Assembly (NCBI GenBank): GCA_900762325.1
Contig: CAAFGG010000047.1
Span: forward strand, 1-36,833
Length of the DNA: 36,833 bases
Direction: 5' to 3'
Source: an uncultured Collinsella sp.
GTDB taxonomy: Bacteria; Actinomycetota; Coriobacteriia; Coriobacteriales; Coriobacteriaceae
Shown here: positions 1-8,848 of the stretch, one piece after another
How positions within the stretch are numbered: the first letter of the stretch is position 1
Layout of the letters: each line of letters begins with the position of its first letter
Program-made: the position numbers and the translations under genes
The notes under the pieces: generated by a model
What the model was told of the DNA's origin: nothing
The model's database searches: none
What the model saw: the letters and a program-made list of their open reading frames with translations, nothing else

Positions 1-64
1 GAAACGCGATGACGAACGTGCCCACCGCCGCGAGGGCGGCGAGCGCGTTAAGGAATTTCAGCAT
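1..64 (-). CDS. Start of a minus-strand gene cut by the window edge (possible sortase)
   Basis: Reading the minus strand, an ATG at 64-62 is preceded by GGAGGT with a 6-nt gap, a strong ribosome site. The first 21 codons give MLKFLNALAALAAVGTFVIA and then F, a hydrophobic N-terminal anchor or signal. The gene follows the pilin operon and its terminator on the same strand. Class C sortases often sit there and begin with a membrane segment, so a sortase is possible, but no catalytic motif is in view. A signal peptidase or another surface protein would fit equally well. Existence of the gene is well supported; function is a guess from position. Confidence 0.55.
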   Translation of the reverse strand, partial: MLKFLNALAALAAVGTFVIAF

Positions 65-231
65 TTGGGGACCTCCGATCGAGTCGTCGGCCGCCCGCGC
101 ACGGGATGCGTCGCAAGGGTATTTTACTGCGAGCGTATGCAACCACAGCTGCTAAACGCAATAATTGCAAACATCTGTTCGATATTCATACGCTTGATCC
201 ATCGGACGGTGGAGGCTGGCTTCGTTGTCCC

Positions 232-269
232 AAAAAAACGGGGCAGACTCCAGCGCGGAGTCTGCCCCG
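232..269 (-). terminator. Rho-independent terminator of the pilin operon
   Basis: A perfect 13-bp stem (239-251 paired with 257-269) with a 5-nt loop is followed on the minus strand by seven T residues (238-232). It lies 100 nt past the stop of the last pilin gene and before the start of the partial gene at 64. It should end the pilus transcript. Confidence 0.9.
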
Positions 270-369
270 AAAAGAGAACGGCAAAGCAAGAACGTTAATG
301 GACGAGAAAAGTGTCCGCAAGTCTCATGGCCATCACATCCCACCTGCCAAAGGGATGGGTGAGCGAGCG

Positions 370-2208
370 TTACTCCTGCTCGGACTCCTCAGCCTGCTTA
401 CGGCTGCGGATGAGGTGCGCCACGCCGATGCACAGCACCGCGCCACCAGCGATCCAAGTGAAGGTCACGCCGTTAAGACCGGTGAGCGGGAGGCCAACCT
501 GCTTGGTGTTGCCGATGGTGATGTTGACTTCACCAGTTTGGACATTGGCAGCGGTATTTTTCGTAACGGTCAGCGTATTATCACCCGGAGTGTTGTCAAG
601 GGTGCCGAGGGCGACATCGGAACGACGCTCGTCATTCTGAGAAGGACTGACCGTAATCTTCTCAAGTTCTGCCGCATCATCCTTATAATCTGCCTTAATG
701 GTAAAGGTGAAGGGATTAGCAACGGTATATTTGTCGTTTGGCGCCTTAATCTCAGTTACCTTGTAGGAACCAGCATCAAGGCCCTTTACTTCAATCTTTC
801 CTTTATCGTCAGAAGAGAACTTGAGATAATCCGGAATATCCTTGTCGCTAAAGTTCACAAGTTGGCCAGCAACGACCTTTCCGTCTGGACTATTTTTTGA
901 AGCAACATATTGATTCAAAGTGTCCGCATCAGCAGACTGGATGCTAAACTCAGCGCCCTTAAGGCCCTTTTCGGTGCCTTGGTCAACCTTATTGAGGTTA
1001 AGCTTGAAGGTAAAATCTCCAGCGCCGCTCTCGACAGACGTGCCTGTCTCCTCGGTAGAAGGGTTGTTGGAGTATTCGAGCTTTACAGTGTTGTAATTGC
1101 CTTTCTTTCCATCACTGTCACCATTGCCGGTAACGGCATTCTTATTGAGCTTTGCCCTGTAAAAGACAACAATCTGTGTGTCGGCGTCTACGCCCTGAAC
1201 ATCCTTGAGGCCCTTTTTGTTGTTGTCCTTGTCAACGACAAAGTCGACCGTCAAAACACGGCTGTCGTTACTTGGAGTAGTCAGTTTATAGGCGGTGTCG
1301 TCAATCAGGGTGTAATTGCCGCTACTGTCCAATGCGTAAACGTTGAGCGAATCCTTTACGTAGTCGAGGCCATTCGAAAGAGTATCCGTGAACTTGTATG
1401 CATAGGAGTCATAGGTGGCGTAGTTATCCGCAACCTTACCGGTAAGCTTGTAGGTCACTTCCTGTCCGATTTGAGAGTTGGCAACGCCAGCCCAACCATT
1501 TGTCTGCTGCGTGGGATCAACAGGAGTCGCAGCAAGAATCTGCTTGTTGACAGTGGGGATGCTAGTCTTCTCAGCTACAGTCACGGCTTCGCCGCCCACG
1601 AGGGCGAAAATCGGAGACGTACCGGTGTTCTTCTTGTCAGTGCCCAGGCTACTTTCGTTGGTCACAAACAGGTAGTAGCCGTTGCCATGATCGTCGTCAG
1701 GACTCCAGGGAGTGCCGGCAACGATATCGGAGTCAACCGGCGTCTCATTCTTTACGGCATTCGCAACTGCGTAGAGAATATTATCGGTCGCGATTCGTGT
1801 TCCTTTGGTCGATTCCGACCCCGCGGTGCAGTCTCCCGCATGCGCAGTGATGAAATCCGCGACTTCCTGAGGCGTAGGCTTGTTAGGCAGCTTATCCTCA
1901 GCCTTCAAGCTGTGATCATTCTCCCAGCTATTAATGGCATTAATCACCTTCGGGCCAACCGTTTCGCTTGCCCACGTAATGTTCTGAGCGGTCTTGCCGC
2001 CGTTTTCAACGTCGGTCACCGTAGCCTTGAAGATCTGGTACGCCTTGAACGTGGTGCCATCGTTTTTCTCGGCCTGACTAATGGTGATGCTGTCCGTCGC
2101 ACCCTCAGCAAACGCCATGGTCACCGGGGCCATGACTCCGCCGAAGCTCAGCGCTGCCGTTAGGCCGGCGGTTACTGCCAGGCGTGCGATGTTCTTGCTC
2201 ATGCTCAT
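370..2208 (-). CDS. LPXTG-anchored isopeptide-forming fimbrial pilin
   Basis: A 612-residue surface pilin. The start is the ATG at 2208, because GAGGA lies 8 nt upstream; an in-frame ATG at 2274 has no ribosome site. Residues 1-34 form a signal peptide ending AFA. A D2-type fimbrial domain follows: a lysine in the TVNKQ stretch and an asparagine in YSNNP are the usual partners of a Lys-Asn isopeptide bond. Next comes a SpaA/Cna-B domain with the LNKVD lysine and the VTEIKAP glutamate. The C-terminus has LPLTG (about 573-577), a hydrophobic stretch and a basic tail, the substrate of a sortase. It is last of three pilus genes, 108 nt after the previous stop. Its base composition is clearly lower in GC than the middle gene. 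Probably the main shaft subunit, by domain type. Confidence 0.88.
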   Translation of the reverse strand: MSMSKNIARLAVTAGLTAALSFGGVMAPVTMAFAEGATDSITISQAEKNDGTTFKAYQIFKATVTDVENGGKTAQNITWASETVGPKVINAINSWENDHSLKAEDKLPNKPTPQEVADFITAHAGDCTAGSESTKGTRIATDNILYAVANAVKNETPVDSDIVAGTPWSPDDDHGNGYYLFVTNESSLGTDKKNTGTSPIFALVGGEAVTVAEKTSIPTVNKQILAATPVDPTQQTNGWAGVANSQIGQEVTYKLTGKVADNYATYDSYAYKFTDTLSNGLDYVKDSLNVYALDSSGNYTLIDDTAYKLTTPSNDSRVLTVDFVVDKDNNKKGLKDVQGVDADTQIVVFYRAKLNKNAVTGNGDSDGKKGNYNTVKLEYSNNPSTEETGTSVESGAGDFTFKLNLNKVDQGTEKGLKGAEFSIQSADADTLNQYVASKNSPDGKVVAGQLVNFSDKDIPDYLKFSSDDKGKIEVKGLDAGSYKVTEIKAPNDKYTVANPFTFTIKADYKDDAAELEKITVSPSQNDERRSDVALGTLDNTPGDNTLTVTKNTAANVQTGEVNITIGNTKQVGLPLTGLNGVTFTWIAGGAVLCIGVAHLIRSRKQAEESEQE

Positions 2209-2316
2209 CTTCTTTTCCTCTGCTTTCTGCTCGAATTCCATTTGATCTAAATCTGTCTGTCTGTGTCTTAGCATCTGCTTCGCTACGTCTCGCCCCGCTC
2301 TCTGTGGGGCTGCCAG

Positions 2317-3981
2317 CTACTCTTTATGGCTGCCACCTCCCCGCTTGACCAGGAGCGCGACCACGATGAGCGCGGCTCCGGCGACCGCTGCGGCGGCCGC
2401 GGCGTACATTGCCATATCGCCAGTCGAGGGCATAAAGCCTCCGGTGGTAATGCTAGGGGGTGTGCCGGTGGGCGTGTTGATGAGCGACGCCTCCAGGCTG
2501 CCCGTCGACCCGTCCGCGCTATCGGCGCGCAGGGGCGACTCGGCCGTGATGGTGAGCTTGGGCTTGGCGGCGGCCACCTGGTCGACGTCCAGGCCCTCGG
2601 CCTTGACCGTCACGGAGCGCGTGCCCTCAAAGGCGGTGTAGCCCTTGGGCGCCTTGAGCTCGCGGACCTCCAGCTTGCCCGAGTCCACGCCCGAGACGGT
2701 CACGCGGCCGTCCTCGCCCGTGGTGACGGTGGCCTTGCCCTCCGCATCCCACGTGTCGTCGGCCGCCAGCGTGCGACCGCGGTCGTCGGCGATGCTCAGG
2801 ACCGCCCCGGCAAGCGGCTTGTCGCCGTCGCTGCCACGCTTGGTAAGCGCGAGATCCCAGGTGTAGGCGCACGCGTCGTCGCTCGGCGTGTGGGTGAAGC
2901 CGGCGTCGCCGGACTGGTCGGCAAAGGGAGAGCGCGGGTAGCGCAGGTAGACCTCGTTGGGGTTGCCCTTCGCGATGCCGTGGTTGCACGCGCTGTTGAG
3001 CGGCGCATTGTACACGGCGACCACGCGGGCGCCCGCGGCGAAGGCGTCGGCCCCGCCGAGCGCGGCAATCAGGTCGCCGGTGCGCACGGTGAAGGTCTTA
3101 CCGTCGACCGAGACCCCGCACTGGGCCGTGATGTCGGTCCAGCCCTTCGCCGGCTCAGTGCCGGCGCGCCCGTCCTTACTGGTCGAGACGGCGTCAAAGC
3201 CGCCGTCCGCACCCGCCGCCACGTACACGCGCATGCTCGCGGCCACCTTGGAGGGGTCGAGTCCCGCGCTCATGGTGTCGACGAGCTGCACCGTATAGGT
3301 GTCGTAGGCCGTGAGGCCCGCCGGGACCGTGGCCGAGAGGCGCCAGTACAGGTCGTCGGCGACCGTGGCGTCGGCGGCCTTCTGCCAGGCGGCGGTGCTG
3401 TCCTCCAGCACGTGCTTGGCAACCTTGGGGGTCGCGGCCTTGGGCTTGACGGTGACGGCGTTGCCGCCGACCAGGGCCATGATCGGCGCGGTGCCGGCCT
3501 CGCCCTGGGCGATGGCGTCGTCGTCGGCGACGATGAGCCAGTAGCCACAGGGCAGCTCTGACGCCGTGCCCGCGTTAAGGGCCACGGACGCGGCGTCAGG
3601 GCTCTGGAGGGAACGAGCGAGCTGCGCGCTCGGCGCGCTCGTAAGGTGGGAATCGGCGTTGAGCCATTCGGCAGCTTCCTGCGCGGTGGTCTGGGAGTTG
3701 GGCATGCCGGCGCTGTGCAGCACAGGCAGCGCGGCGTCGCGCACGGCGCCGCTTGCCCAGGCGAGGTCGGTGGCGATCTTGGCGTCGCTGTCGCCGTCGA
3801 CGACGTTGGCGCTAAAGATCTGGTAGGCGTCGTAGCTGCGCGCCACGGTGCCTCTCACCGTGATGGAACCGGCCGAGGTCGGCACGGCCTGCGCGGAAGC
3901 GGGGAACACAACCGCGCAGGTGCCGATCAGGAGGGCAAGCAGCACAAACAAGATCGGGAAGGAGCAATCTTTCTTATTCAC
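2317..3981 (-). CDS. Second LPXTG-type fimbrial pilin, GTG start
   Basis: A 554-residue pilin. I place the start at a GTG (3981-3979) because GGGAGGTGA lies 5-8 nt before it and the next residues NKKDC begin a clean signal peptide ending SAQA. Starts further upstream run deep into the previous gene. The first codon overlaps the end of the adhesin gene by 8 nt, so translation is probably coupled. A D2-type fimbrial domain has the expected lysine (PKVAK), but the Asn motif reads YPRSP instead of YSNNP, so the usual isopeptide may not form. A Cna-B domain keeps LTKRG and VRELKAPKGY. The sorting signal is MPSTG (about 517-521) with a hydrophobic stretch and KRGGGSHKE tail. GC is very high compared with both neighbours. 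Likely a minor or basal pilin. Confidence 0.85.
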   Translation of the reverse strand: MNKKDCSFPILFVLLALLIGTCAVVFPASAQAVPTSAGSITVRGTVARSYDAYQIFSANVVDGDSDAKIATDLAWASGAVRDAALPVLHSAGMPNSQTTAQEAAEWLNADSHLTSAPSAQLARSLQSPDAASVALNAGTASELPCGYWLIVADDDAIAQGEAGTAPIMALVGGNAVTVKPKAATPKVAKHVLEDSTAAWQKAADATVADDLYWRLSATVPAGLTAYDTYTVQLVDTMSAGLDPSKVAASMRVYVAAGADGGFDAVSTSKDGRAGTEPAKGWTDITAQCGVSVDGKTFTVRTGDLIAALGGADAFAAGARVVAVYNAPLNSACNHGIAKGNPNEVYLRYPRSPFADQSGDAGFTHTPSDDACAYTWDLALTKRGSDGDKPLAGAVLSIADDRGRTLAADDTWDAEGKATVTTGEDGRVTVSGVDSGKLEVRELKAPKGYTAFEGTRSVTVKAEGLDVDQVAAAKPKLTITAESPLRADSADGSTGSLEASLINTPTGTPPSITTGGFMPSTGDMAMYAAAAAAVAGAALIVVALLVKRGGGSHKE

Positions 3982-6900
3982 GACGCTCACCTCCCTTCGC
4001 ATTCGCCTTGCGACGAATGTGCATCCAGGCCGCAGCAGCGCAAAGCACCGCCGCGCCGGCAAGGTACGTCAGAGTGACGCCCGACATACCAGAAAGGGGC
4101 AAAGAAGTGGAGTAGGTGTTGGTGAAGGTGGGGTCATCGGTCTCGCGTGTCGCGCCGTTGGCGTCGACCTCGTAGTAGGTCGGCGTGCAGTTCAGCGTGC
4201 CGTCACCGTTGTCCGTTGCCGTCACCACGACCTTGAACTTCTTGGTGTCGTTCTTGTAGCCTTCGTGTTTGGTGCCATCGACCTTGCTGGCGTCGCATTC
4301 ACGGATGTAGTAGGTGAACGTTGCTTCACCATTAACCCCGAGGGGGCCGAATATTACCTGATCAGTAAACTTCACCGTCGCCTCGCTGCCCGTCCCCTTA
4401 TCAGTGAATTGGGTATCGCACAGGTGCTCAACGCCGTGGGAATCCTTGGTGTACAGCTCGAACTTGAACCTTTGCATCTCGCCGCCATCGACCCTCTTGG
4501 TCACCTGAGGCGTCCAAGAGCCCGAGGCCTGCTCGTTCGTAAACGCAGGGCTGAAGTTGTTGCCGATTGTTACGGTCGAAACAACGTCGGTGGCCGAATC
4601 CTCAGTCCAGTTATAGAAGTCAGCGCCACAGTTAGTGAAGTCCGCCGCGCCCTCCTTTTTTACGGATACTGTGGAAGCGTCCTTATCAACTGCATAACGA
4701 TTAATACGGATTCCCAAGAGGTCGGTCCATTTAACTGGTGCCGTACCAACCTTTATATGTATTTTGTAAATGGCCTTATCAAAGGTCGTGCGTTCCTCAT
4801 TGATAGGAACTTCAACAAGGTAGAGGTCGTAATCGCCCGACTGGTAGTTCGCGCCCGTATCAATGAGAATCTCTCCGTTTTCATTGACGGTAGCCGCGGA
4901 CGTAGCCTCGCATCCGTTTTCGTTAAGCGAGCCGTCCTTATTCCAGAATGGTGCCCTGTTTGAATTGGCAGATGCGCCCAACAGCTTAAACTGATAGGGA
5001 TGGTCTTTGAGATCCCACTTAGCACCGTCCTTCATAAGGACTTTATTTGCCTTGACTTTGATTGCAGGATACACGTCCAGGGAAGTAACCTCACCGACGA
5101 TGAGATCGCCGTTGGTCATGATGCCGCCACCGTGGGTGTAGGAGTAGTTGCCACTGATGATGGTCGTAGCCTCTGCCTGCGCCTTTTTTACGGCCACTTC
5201 ATTCGGATGGGCCTCCAAACCGAACATCCACTTAGCCTCGGCACCGCCATTTGGGTCGATGGTAACCGGATTTCCGTCGCAGGTGCCGTGCCAGCCAGCT
5301 GAGCCGCCGCCGAGCATCTTGCCAAGAACAACGGCAATTGTCGACCTCGCAGTATCTTTATTACGTACCAAGAAGAAATCCTTATGACCGGAATCTTGGA
5401 ACTCAGGAGTAACGTAATTTGTTTCATCGTGGTCTTGATTTTTGTTGTTGCCACCAGCGGAATAATGATACGTTCCCAGCGGATTGCCATCTTGATCAAC
5501 GTTATCTTTGTTGCCATAGATAGCAGCGCCATATGAGTGCGAAACGATTGTCTCGCCCGTAGGGCATGCGCCAATTCCGCCACTCCAGCCACCAGCTTTG
5601 TTGCTGGTGATAAGCGATCTGAGGATGTTAAGCCTACCGTGCTCCTGGATAAAGATGCCACCGCCGCCCCAGTCGCCACCACGGTCTTTAGTGCTGCCCG
5701 TCATGGTCTTGTTGTTGGTGATGTAAATCTTGCTGTTCTCACCAGCATTAATTGTTGCCATCGTACCGCTGTTGTTACCGCCAGCAATACGCAAGCCGCC
5801 GCCTTCGCCGTTAACAGATTTGTTGCCCGCAATCGTGCCACCTGTCATGGTAAACGTAATCGCTTTGCCCCAGAAGCCAGCGTAGATTCCGCCACCAGCC
5901 TCGTTGGAGTAGTTGGCCGTAACAGAACCGCCCGTCATGTTCAGTGTGCCACCATCGACAGAAGCAATACCGCCGCCGCCGAGCAGACCAAGGTTGAACT
6001 TTTCAGTGATATAGGAGTCGACGCGGTTGTTGGTAATATTTGCCGGATCAACGATTTCAACATCAGCATTTTTGGTAAAGACGCCGCCGCCATAGCCATT
6101 ATTGGGATGGTCGACGTCGTTATAGCGCTCCTTATACGTAGCGTTGCCAGAGATAACACCGCCTAAAAATTTCAGCTTGGCGCCATTGTCAGCATAGATG
6201 CCGCCGCCAGAAGCAGCCTTGTTTGCAGCGATTACGCCGTTGGTCATTTCGAGCTTGGCATTTGTGCCCGTCACGCACAGGCCACCGCCCCAGCCACCGC
6301 CGTTACCGTTGGTAACGTAACCGCCAGAAATATTGACAGCGCCCCGAGAGAAAATAACGTGACCGTCGTCGCCCAGATTGGCAGCCGTGGTAATCATGCC
6401 GCCCTCGAGATTGAGCGTGCAGCCCGCTTCGACCTCGACCACATACTTTACGGAACCGCTGTCCGATGCCGCATCGATAGCGCCGAAGCCCGTAACAACA
6501 TGCTTGTGCGTAGTCTCCGTAGTGCCGAGACAATCTGAATTGGGCACACTCTTGGTCTCATAGTAAGTAAGACTCATAGGAGTGCCGCTATTGGAGCCGT
6601 TTCCCCTGCCCCACTCCATAGTCGCCAACTGGCCCGCCGACGTAGGGACCTGAGTCTGTTCGTCTATCGTTTTTTTACCCGAGTCCTCGATAGTGAGCTT
6701 GGCTCCGCTTTTGACCACAAAGAAGGAGTCTGGGGTGCGATCTTTGTAGACGCCGTGGTAGTTATAGAGCATGCATCCCGCAAGATCGATGGTGGTGTCT
6801 TTGGTGATGGCAATCTGCGTATCCGAATAGGCAGAATCCGTCAGTCGAAACTTGCCGCCATTGGTAAATTGGTTAGCAACATTACCCTTTACCTCGGTAT

Positions 6901-7312
6901 AGCCATCGGCACTGCCGTTGGCAGGGGCGATTGCGCTTTCATCGTTAGTTTCATCATCAGAAGGCTTCGCATCCGCAGGCTGCGCAGCGCTCTCGGCTCC
7001 CGTGTCATCAGACAACGGAGCCGCCCTGAGAGCATCGTCGCCAGTCTCGTCGCCCTCGGTCTCGTCACTATCCTGCTTTTCGGTATCCCCGTTCGCAGTG
7101 TTGTCTACATCAGTAGACTCACTTGAGGAACCCCCCCCCATCACAGTTTCCTCGGCAGAAACTGTCTGACCATCGTTGGCAATGGCCTGCGAGATCGGAG
7201 GCATGACGAGCGACAGTACCAGGCTCAACACGGAGGCTCCGCACAAAACGCCTGCCAGCACACGGCGCGTCGCTTTTTTACTCTGCTTAGTTTTTTCTGA
7301 ATTCGCTTTCAT
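3974..7312 (-). CDS. Large LPXTG-anchored beta-helix adhesin, probable pilus tip protein
   Basis: A 1112-residue surface protein, first gene of the pilus operon. GGAGGAG lies 6 nt before the ATG. Residues 1-45 form a long signal peptide; an acidic, low-complexity region rich in Ser, Asp, Glu and Thr follows (about 50-135). Residues about 140-640 hold many GGG/GGI turns with 'NxxxxGGGIY' spacing, typical of right-handed parallel beta-helix adhesins such as the polymorphic membrane protein or pectate-lyase fold. Around 920-1050 is a pilin-type domain starting VTKRVDGGE. The sorting signal is LPLSG (1071-1075) before a hydrophobic stretch and IRRK tail. Nine G residues in a row (minus strand, 7139-7131) encode Gly59-61 just after the signal peptide; one base gained or lost there would abolish the protein. 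Ligand unknown. Confidence 0.85.
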   Translation of the reverse strand: MKANSEKTKQSKKATRRVLAGVLCGASVLSLVLSLVMPPISQAIANDGQTVSAEETVMGGGSSSESTDVDNTANGDTEKQDSDETEGDETGDDALRAAPLSDDTGAESAAQPADAKPSDDETNDESAIAPANGSADGYTEVKGNVANQFTNGGKFRLTDSAYSDTQIAITKDTTIDLAGCMLYNYHGVYKDRTPDSFFVVKSGAKLTIEDSGKKTIDEQTQVPTSAGQLATMEWGRGNGSNSGTPMSLTYYETKSVPNSDCLGTTETTHKHVVTGFGAIDAASDSGSVKYVVEVEAGCTLNLEGGMITTAANLGDDGHVIFSRGAVNISGGYVTNGNGGGWGGGLCVTGTNAKLEMTNGVIAANKAASGGGIYADNGAKLKFLGGVISGNATYKERYNDVDHPNNGYGGGVFTKNADVEIVDPANITNNRVDSYITEKFNLGLLGGGGIASVDGGTLNMTGGSVTANYSNEAGGGIYAGFWGKAITFTMTGGTIAGNKSVNGEGGGLRIAGGNNSGTMATINAGENSKIYITNNKTMTGSTKDRGGDWGGGGIFIQEHGRLNILRSLITSNKAGGWSGGIGACPTGETIVSHSYGAAIYGNKDNVDQDGNPLGTYHYSAGGNNKNQDHDETNYVTPEFQDSGHKDFFLVRNKDTARSTIAVVLGKMLGGGSAGWHGTCDGNPVTIDPNGGAEAKWMFGLEAHPNEVAVKKAQAEATTIISGNYSYTHGGGIMTNGDLIVGEVTSLDVYPAIKVKANKVLMKDGAKWDLKDHPYQFKLLGASANSNRAPFWNKDGSLNENGCEATSAATVNENGEILIDTGANYQSGDYDLYLVEVPINEERTTFDKAIYKIHIKVGTAPVKWTDLLGIRINRYAVDKDASTVSVKKEGAADFTNCGADFYNWTEDSATDVVSTVTIGNNFSPAFTNEQASGSWTPQVTKRVDGGEMQRFKFELYTKDSHGVEHLCDTQFTDKGTGSEATVKFTDQVIFGPLGVNGEATFTYYIRECDASKVDGTKHEGYKNDTKKFKVVVTATDNGDGTLNCTPTYYEVDANGATRETDDPTFTNTYSTSLPLSGMSGVTLTYLAGAAVLCAAAAWMHIRRKANAKGGERRE

Positions 7313-7402
7313 CGATGTCTCCTCCCCAAGAGACCGCGATCTTGCTCTTTCACTATCAAACGTATCTGCGCAACCTGTAATTACGCACGCTTAGTAATCC
7401 AT

Positions 7403-7432
7403 ATTGTAGCGATTGTTTGAACATCTAAGCAA
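7403..7432 (-). promoter_or_regulatory. Probable promoter of the pilus operon
   Basis: On the minus strand, TTGCTT (7432-7427), an 18-nt gap and TACAAT (7408-7403) fit a housekeeping promoter. The start of transcription would lie about 85 nt before the adhesin ATG. The region around it is strongly AT-rich. Confidence 0.55.
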
Positions 7433-7770
7433 AAATACCGATAGTTTTGTAGCGAATTCTCAATTCTCTTGACATTTGCTCGGATTTACCTTCGTTTTTC
7501 GCTATGAAATATCTATTTCTACTGGTAATTAAGCTAGTTATCATTTTTTAATAGCATTTTATTTATTTGCACAACATTTTGCTCAAGAGCATGCGTCCTG
7601 TGAACGGTCGAAAATCGACCGTGAACGGTAGGTCATTATCCGGGAGGAATAGACTACCAAATTGATGGGAATATCTTTAACCCATCGGTGGTTAGAAGCG
7701 AGATGTTCATACAACCAAATTTGAATTTGCGCGCAGTTTTTAGGTATCAATTCGCCCGAATCGCCTGAGG
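7433..7770. other. AT-rich spacer with no convincing gene
   Basis: This 338-nt stretch lies between the pilus promoter and a palindrome after the HAD gene. It is much richer in A and T than its surroundings. I see a small dyad, GGTCGA-AAA-TCGACC (about 7607-7621), flanked by two GTGAACGGT direct repeats, and a GATGGG/CCCATC dyad near 7663-7686. A 63-codon minus-strand frame exists at 7583-7774 but has no ribosome site and resembles nothing I know, so I do not call it a gene. Low GC may mark transferred DNA or a site of regulator binding for the pilus genes. Confidence 0.4.
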
Positions 7771-7804
7771 CCACCGCAAAGGAGCCTGCTCCCTTTTGCG
7801 GTGG
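7771..7804. repeat. Palindromic repeat family A, copy 1
   Basis: A 34-nt palindrome with arms CCACCGCAAAGG and CCTTTTGCGGTGG, 13 nt after the stop of the HAD gene. It matches the copies at 8727, 10301 and 24784, all in the same orientation and all 3' of a minus-strand gene. This copy has no T-run after it. Confidence 0.8.
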
Positions 7805-7817
7805 TTCTGCCCCAGCG

Positions 7818-8639
7818 CTACAGCAGATGCTCCTCGATAAAGATCGCGATGCCGTCTTTGTCGTTACTGGCAGTTACAAAGTCGGCGGCGGAGCGGGTGG
7901 CATCGCTGCCATTTGCCATGGCCACGCCCACGCCGGCGTCGGCCACCATGCAGGTGTCGTTATCGGCATCGCCAAACACGCAGATGTTCTGGAGCTCCAT
8001 GTCGTTGAGTTCCGCCACGCGCACAAGGCCGCGCGTCTTGGACACGCGCGGATCCATGAACTCGTAGAGCCGCTGCGTGGTCTGCAGGGCAGCCGCCTTA
8101 ACCGCGTCGTCGGCGAACGTCGATGCCCGCTCGATCACCTGCGGCATCGCCTCGGGCGCCATGGTAAACATCACCTTGGGCTGCGGCTCGCGCAGGAACT
8201 CGGCAAAGTCGACCACCTTGTAGGGAACACCGTCGACGCGCGACAGGTGCTCGACGCACGCGTTGCTCTGGGGCACGTAGAGCACGCCGCCCCGGGGGCA
8301 GACGGGCGTTGCCGGCAGGCCTGCCATGTGCTCGCAGATGCGCGCGATGGTCTCGCCCGGCAGCGGGTAGCTGAGCTCGTCAACGCCGTGCGCACGGTCG
8401 ATGACCTCGGCGCCGCCGCAGCCTACCAGCACGTCTACCAGGCCTTCGATGCCCCAAAGCCCGTACATGGCCTCGGTCGCCTGGGCGTCGCGCCCGGTGC
8501 ACAGGCCAAAGAGCACGCCGCGCTCGCGCAGGGCGCGGATCGCCGCCACGGTACGCGGCGACACCGTGTGCTGGCTCGTGAGCAGCGTGCCATCGAGATC
8601 GCAGAACACGGCTTTGATGTGGCTGAAGGTGGCGTCCAT
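7818..8639 (-). CDS. Cof-type HAD-family sugar phosphatase
   Basis: A 273-residue cytoplasmic phosphatase, about the usual length of the Cof/YbiV group. The start is the ATG at 8639 with AAAGGG upstream; earlier in-frame codons lie in non-coding sequence containing a repeat. Motif I is CDLDGTLL near residue 12, with the nucleophile and acid/base aspartates. Motif IV reads CVFGDADNDTCMVADAG, followed by GVAMANG, both typical of the family. The C2-type cap lies between. Substrates in this family are usually sugar phosphates or similar metabolites; the specific one cannot be read here. It stands alone between the MFS gene and the pilus region, on the same strand. Confidence 0.88.
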   Translation of the reverse strand: MDATFSHIKAVFCDLDGTLLTSQHTVSPRTVAAIRALRERGVLFGLCTGRDAQATEAMYGLWGIEGLVDVLVGCGGAEVIDRAHGVDELSYPLPGETIARICEHMAGLPATPVCPRGGVLYVPQSNACVEHLSRVDGVPYKVVDFAEFLREPQPKVMFTMAPEAMPQVIERASTFADDAVKAAALQTTQRLYEFMDPRVSKTRGLVRVAELNDMELQNICVFGDADNDTCMVADAGVGVAMANGSDATRSAADFVTASNDKDGIAIFIEEHLL

Positions 8640-8726
8640 GGGGCCCTTTCTGGGTAGTGTGGCGGTGTTGGATGTATTCGTGAGCGGCGTACATGGTATA
8701 CCAAGGCGCGAGCCGTTGGTACCCGA

Positions 8727-8759
8727 CCACCACAAAGGTGCCTGGCCCCTTTGTGGCGG
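8727..8759. repeat. Palindromic repeat family A, copy 2
   Basis: Arms CCACCACAAAGG and CCTTTGTGGCGG around TGCCTGGCC. It lies between the HAD gene and the MFS gene, 24 nt from a family B element. No T-run follows on either strand. Confidence 0.75.
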
Positions 8760-8783
8760 CTTGTGGTGCTCGGGTCTCAGCAC

Positions 8784-8848
8784 AATCCATCACAACATTC
8801 GACGTTTTTCGGCAAAATCGCGATTTTCATCGAATGTTGTGACGGTTT
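8784..8848. repeat. 65-nt palindromic repeat family B, copy 1
   Basis: Exactly 65 nt, aligning without gaps to the copies at 12995 and 14235. Outer arms pair CACAACATTCGA with TCGAATGTTGTG; an inner GTTTTTC/GATTTTC-like region forms the upper stem. The stop codon of the MFS gene (8850-8848) overlaps its end. The left edge AATCCATC is a diverged form of AAACCGTC in the other copies. Confidence 0.8.

Noticed and set aside
106..900. Long plus-strand open frame opposite the last pilin gene
   Set aside because: It runs through the operon terminator and is antisense to a clear LPXTG pilin; no ribosome site.
3974..3981. Frameshift joining the adhesin and second pilin
   Set aside because: The adhesin has its own LPLSG anchor and stop, and the next gene has its own ribosome site and signal peptide; the 8-nt overlap is ordinary coupling.
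7583..7774. 63-codon minus-strand frame in the AT-rich spacer
   Set aside because: No ribosome site, no recognisable motif, and it overlaps the family A palindrome; composition looks non-coding.
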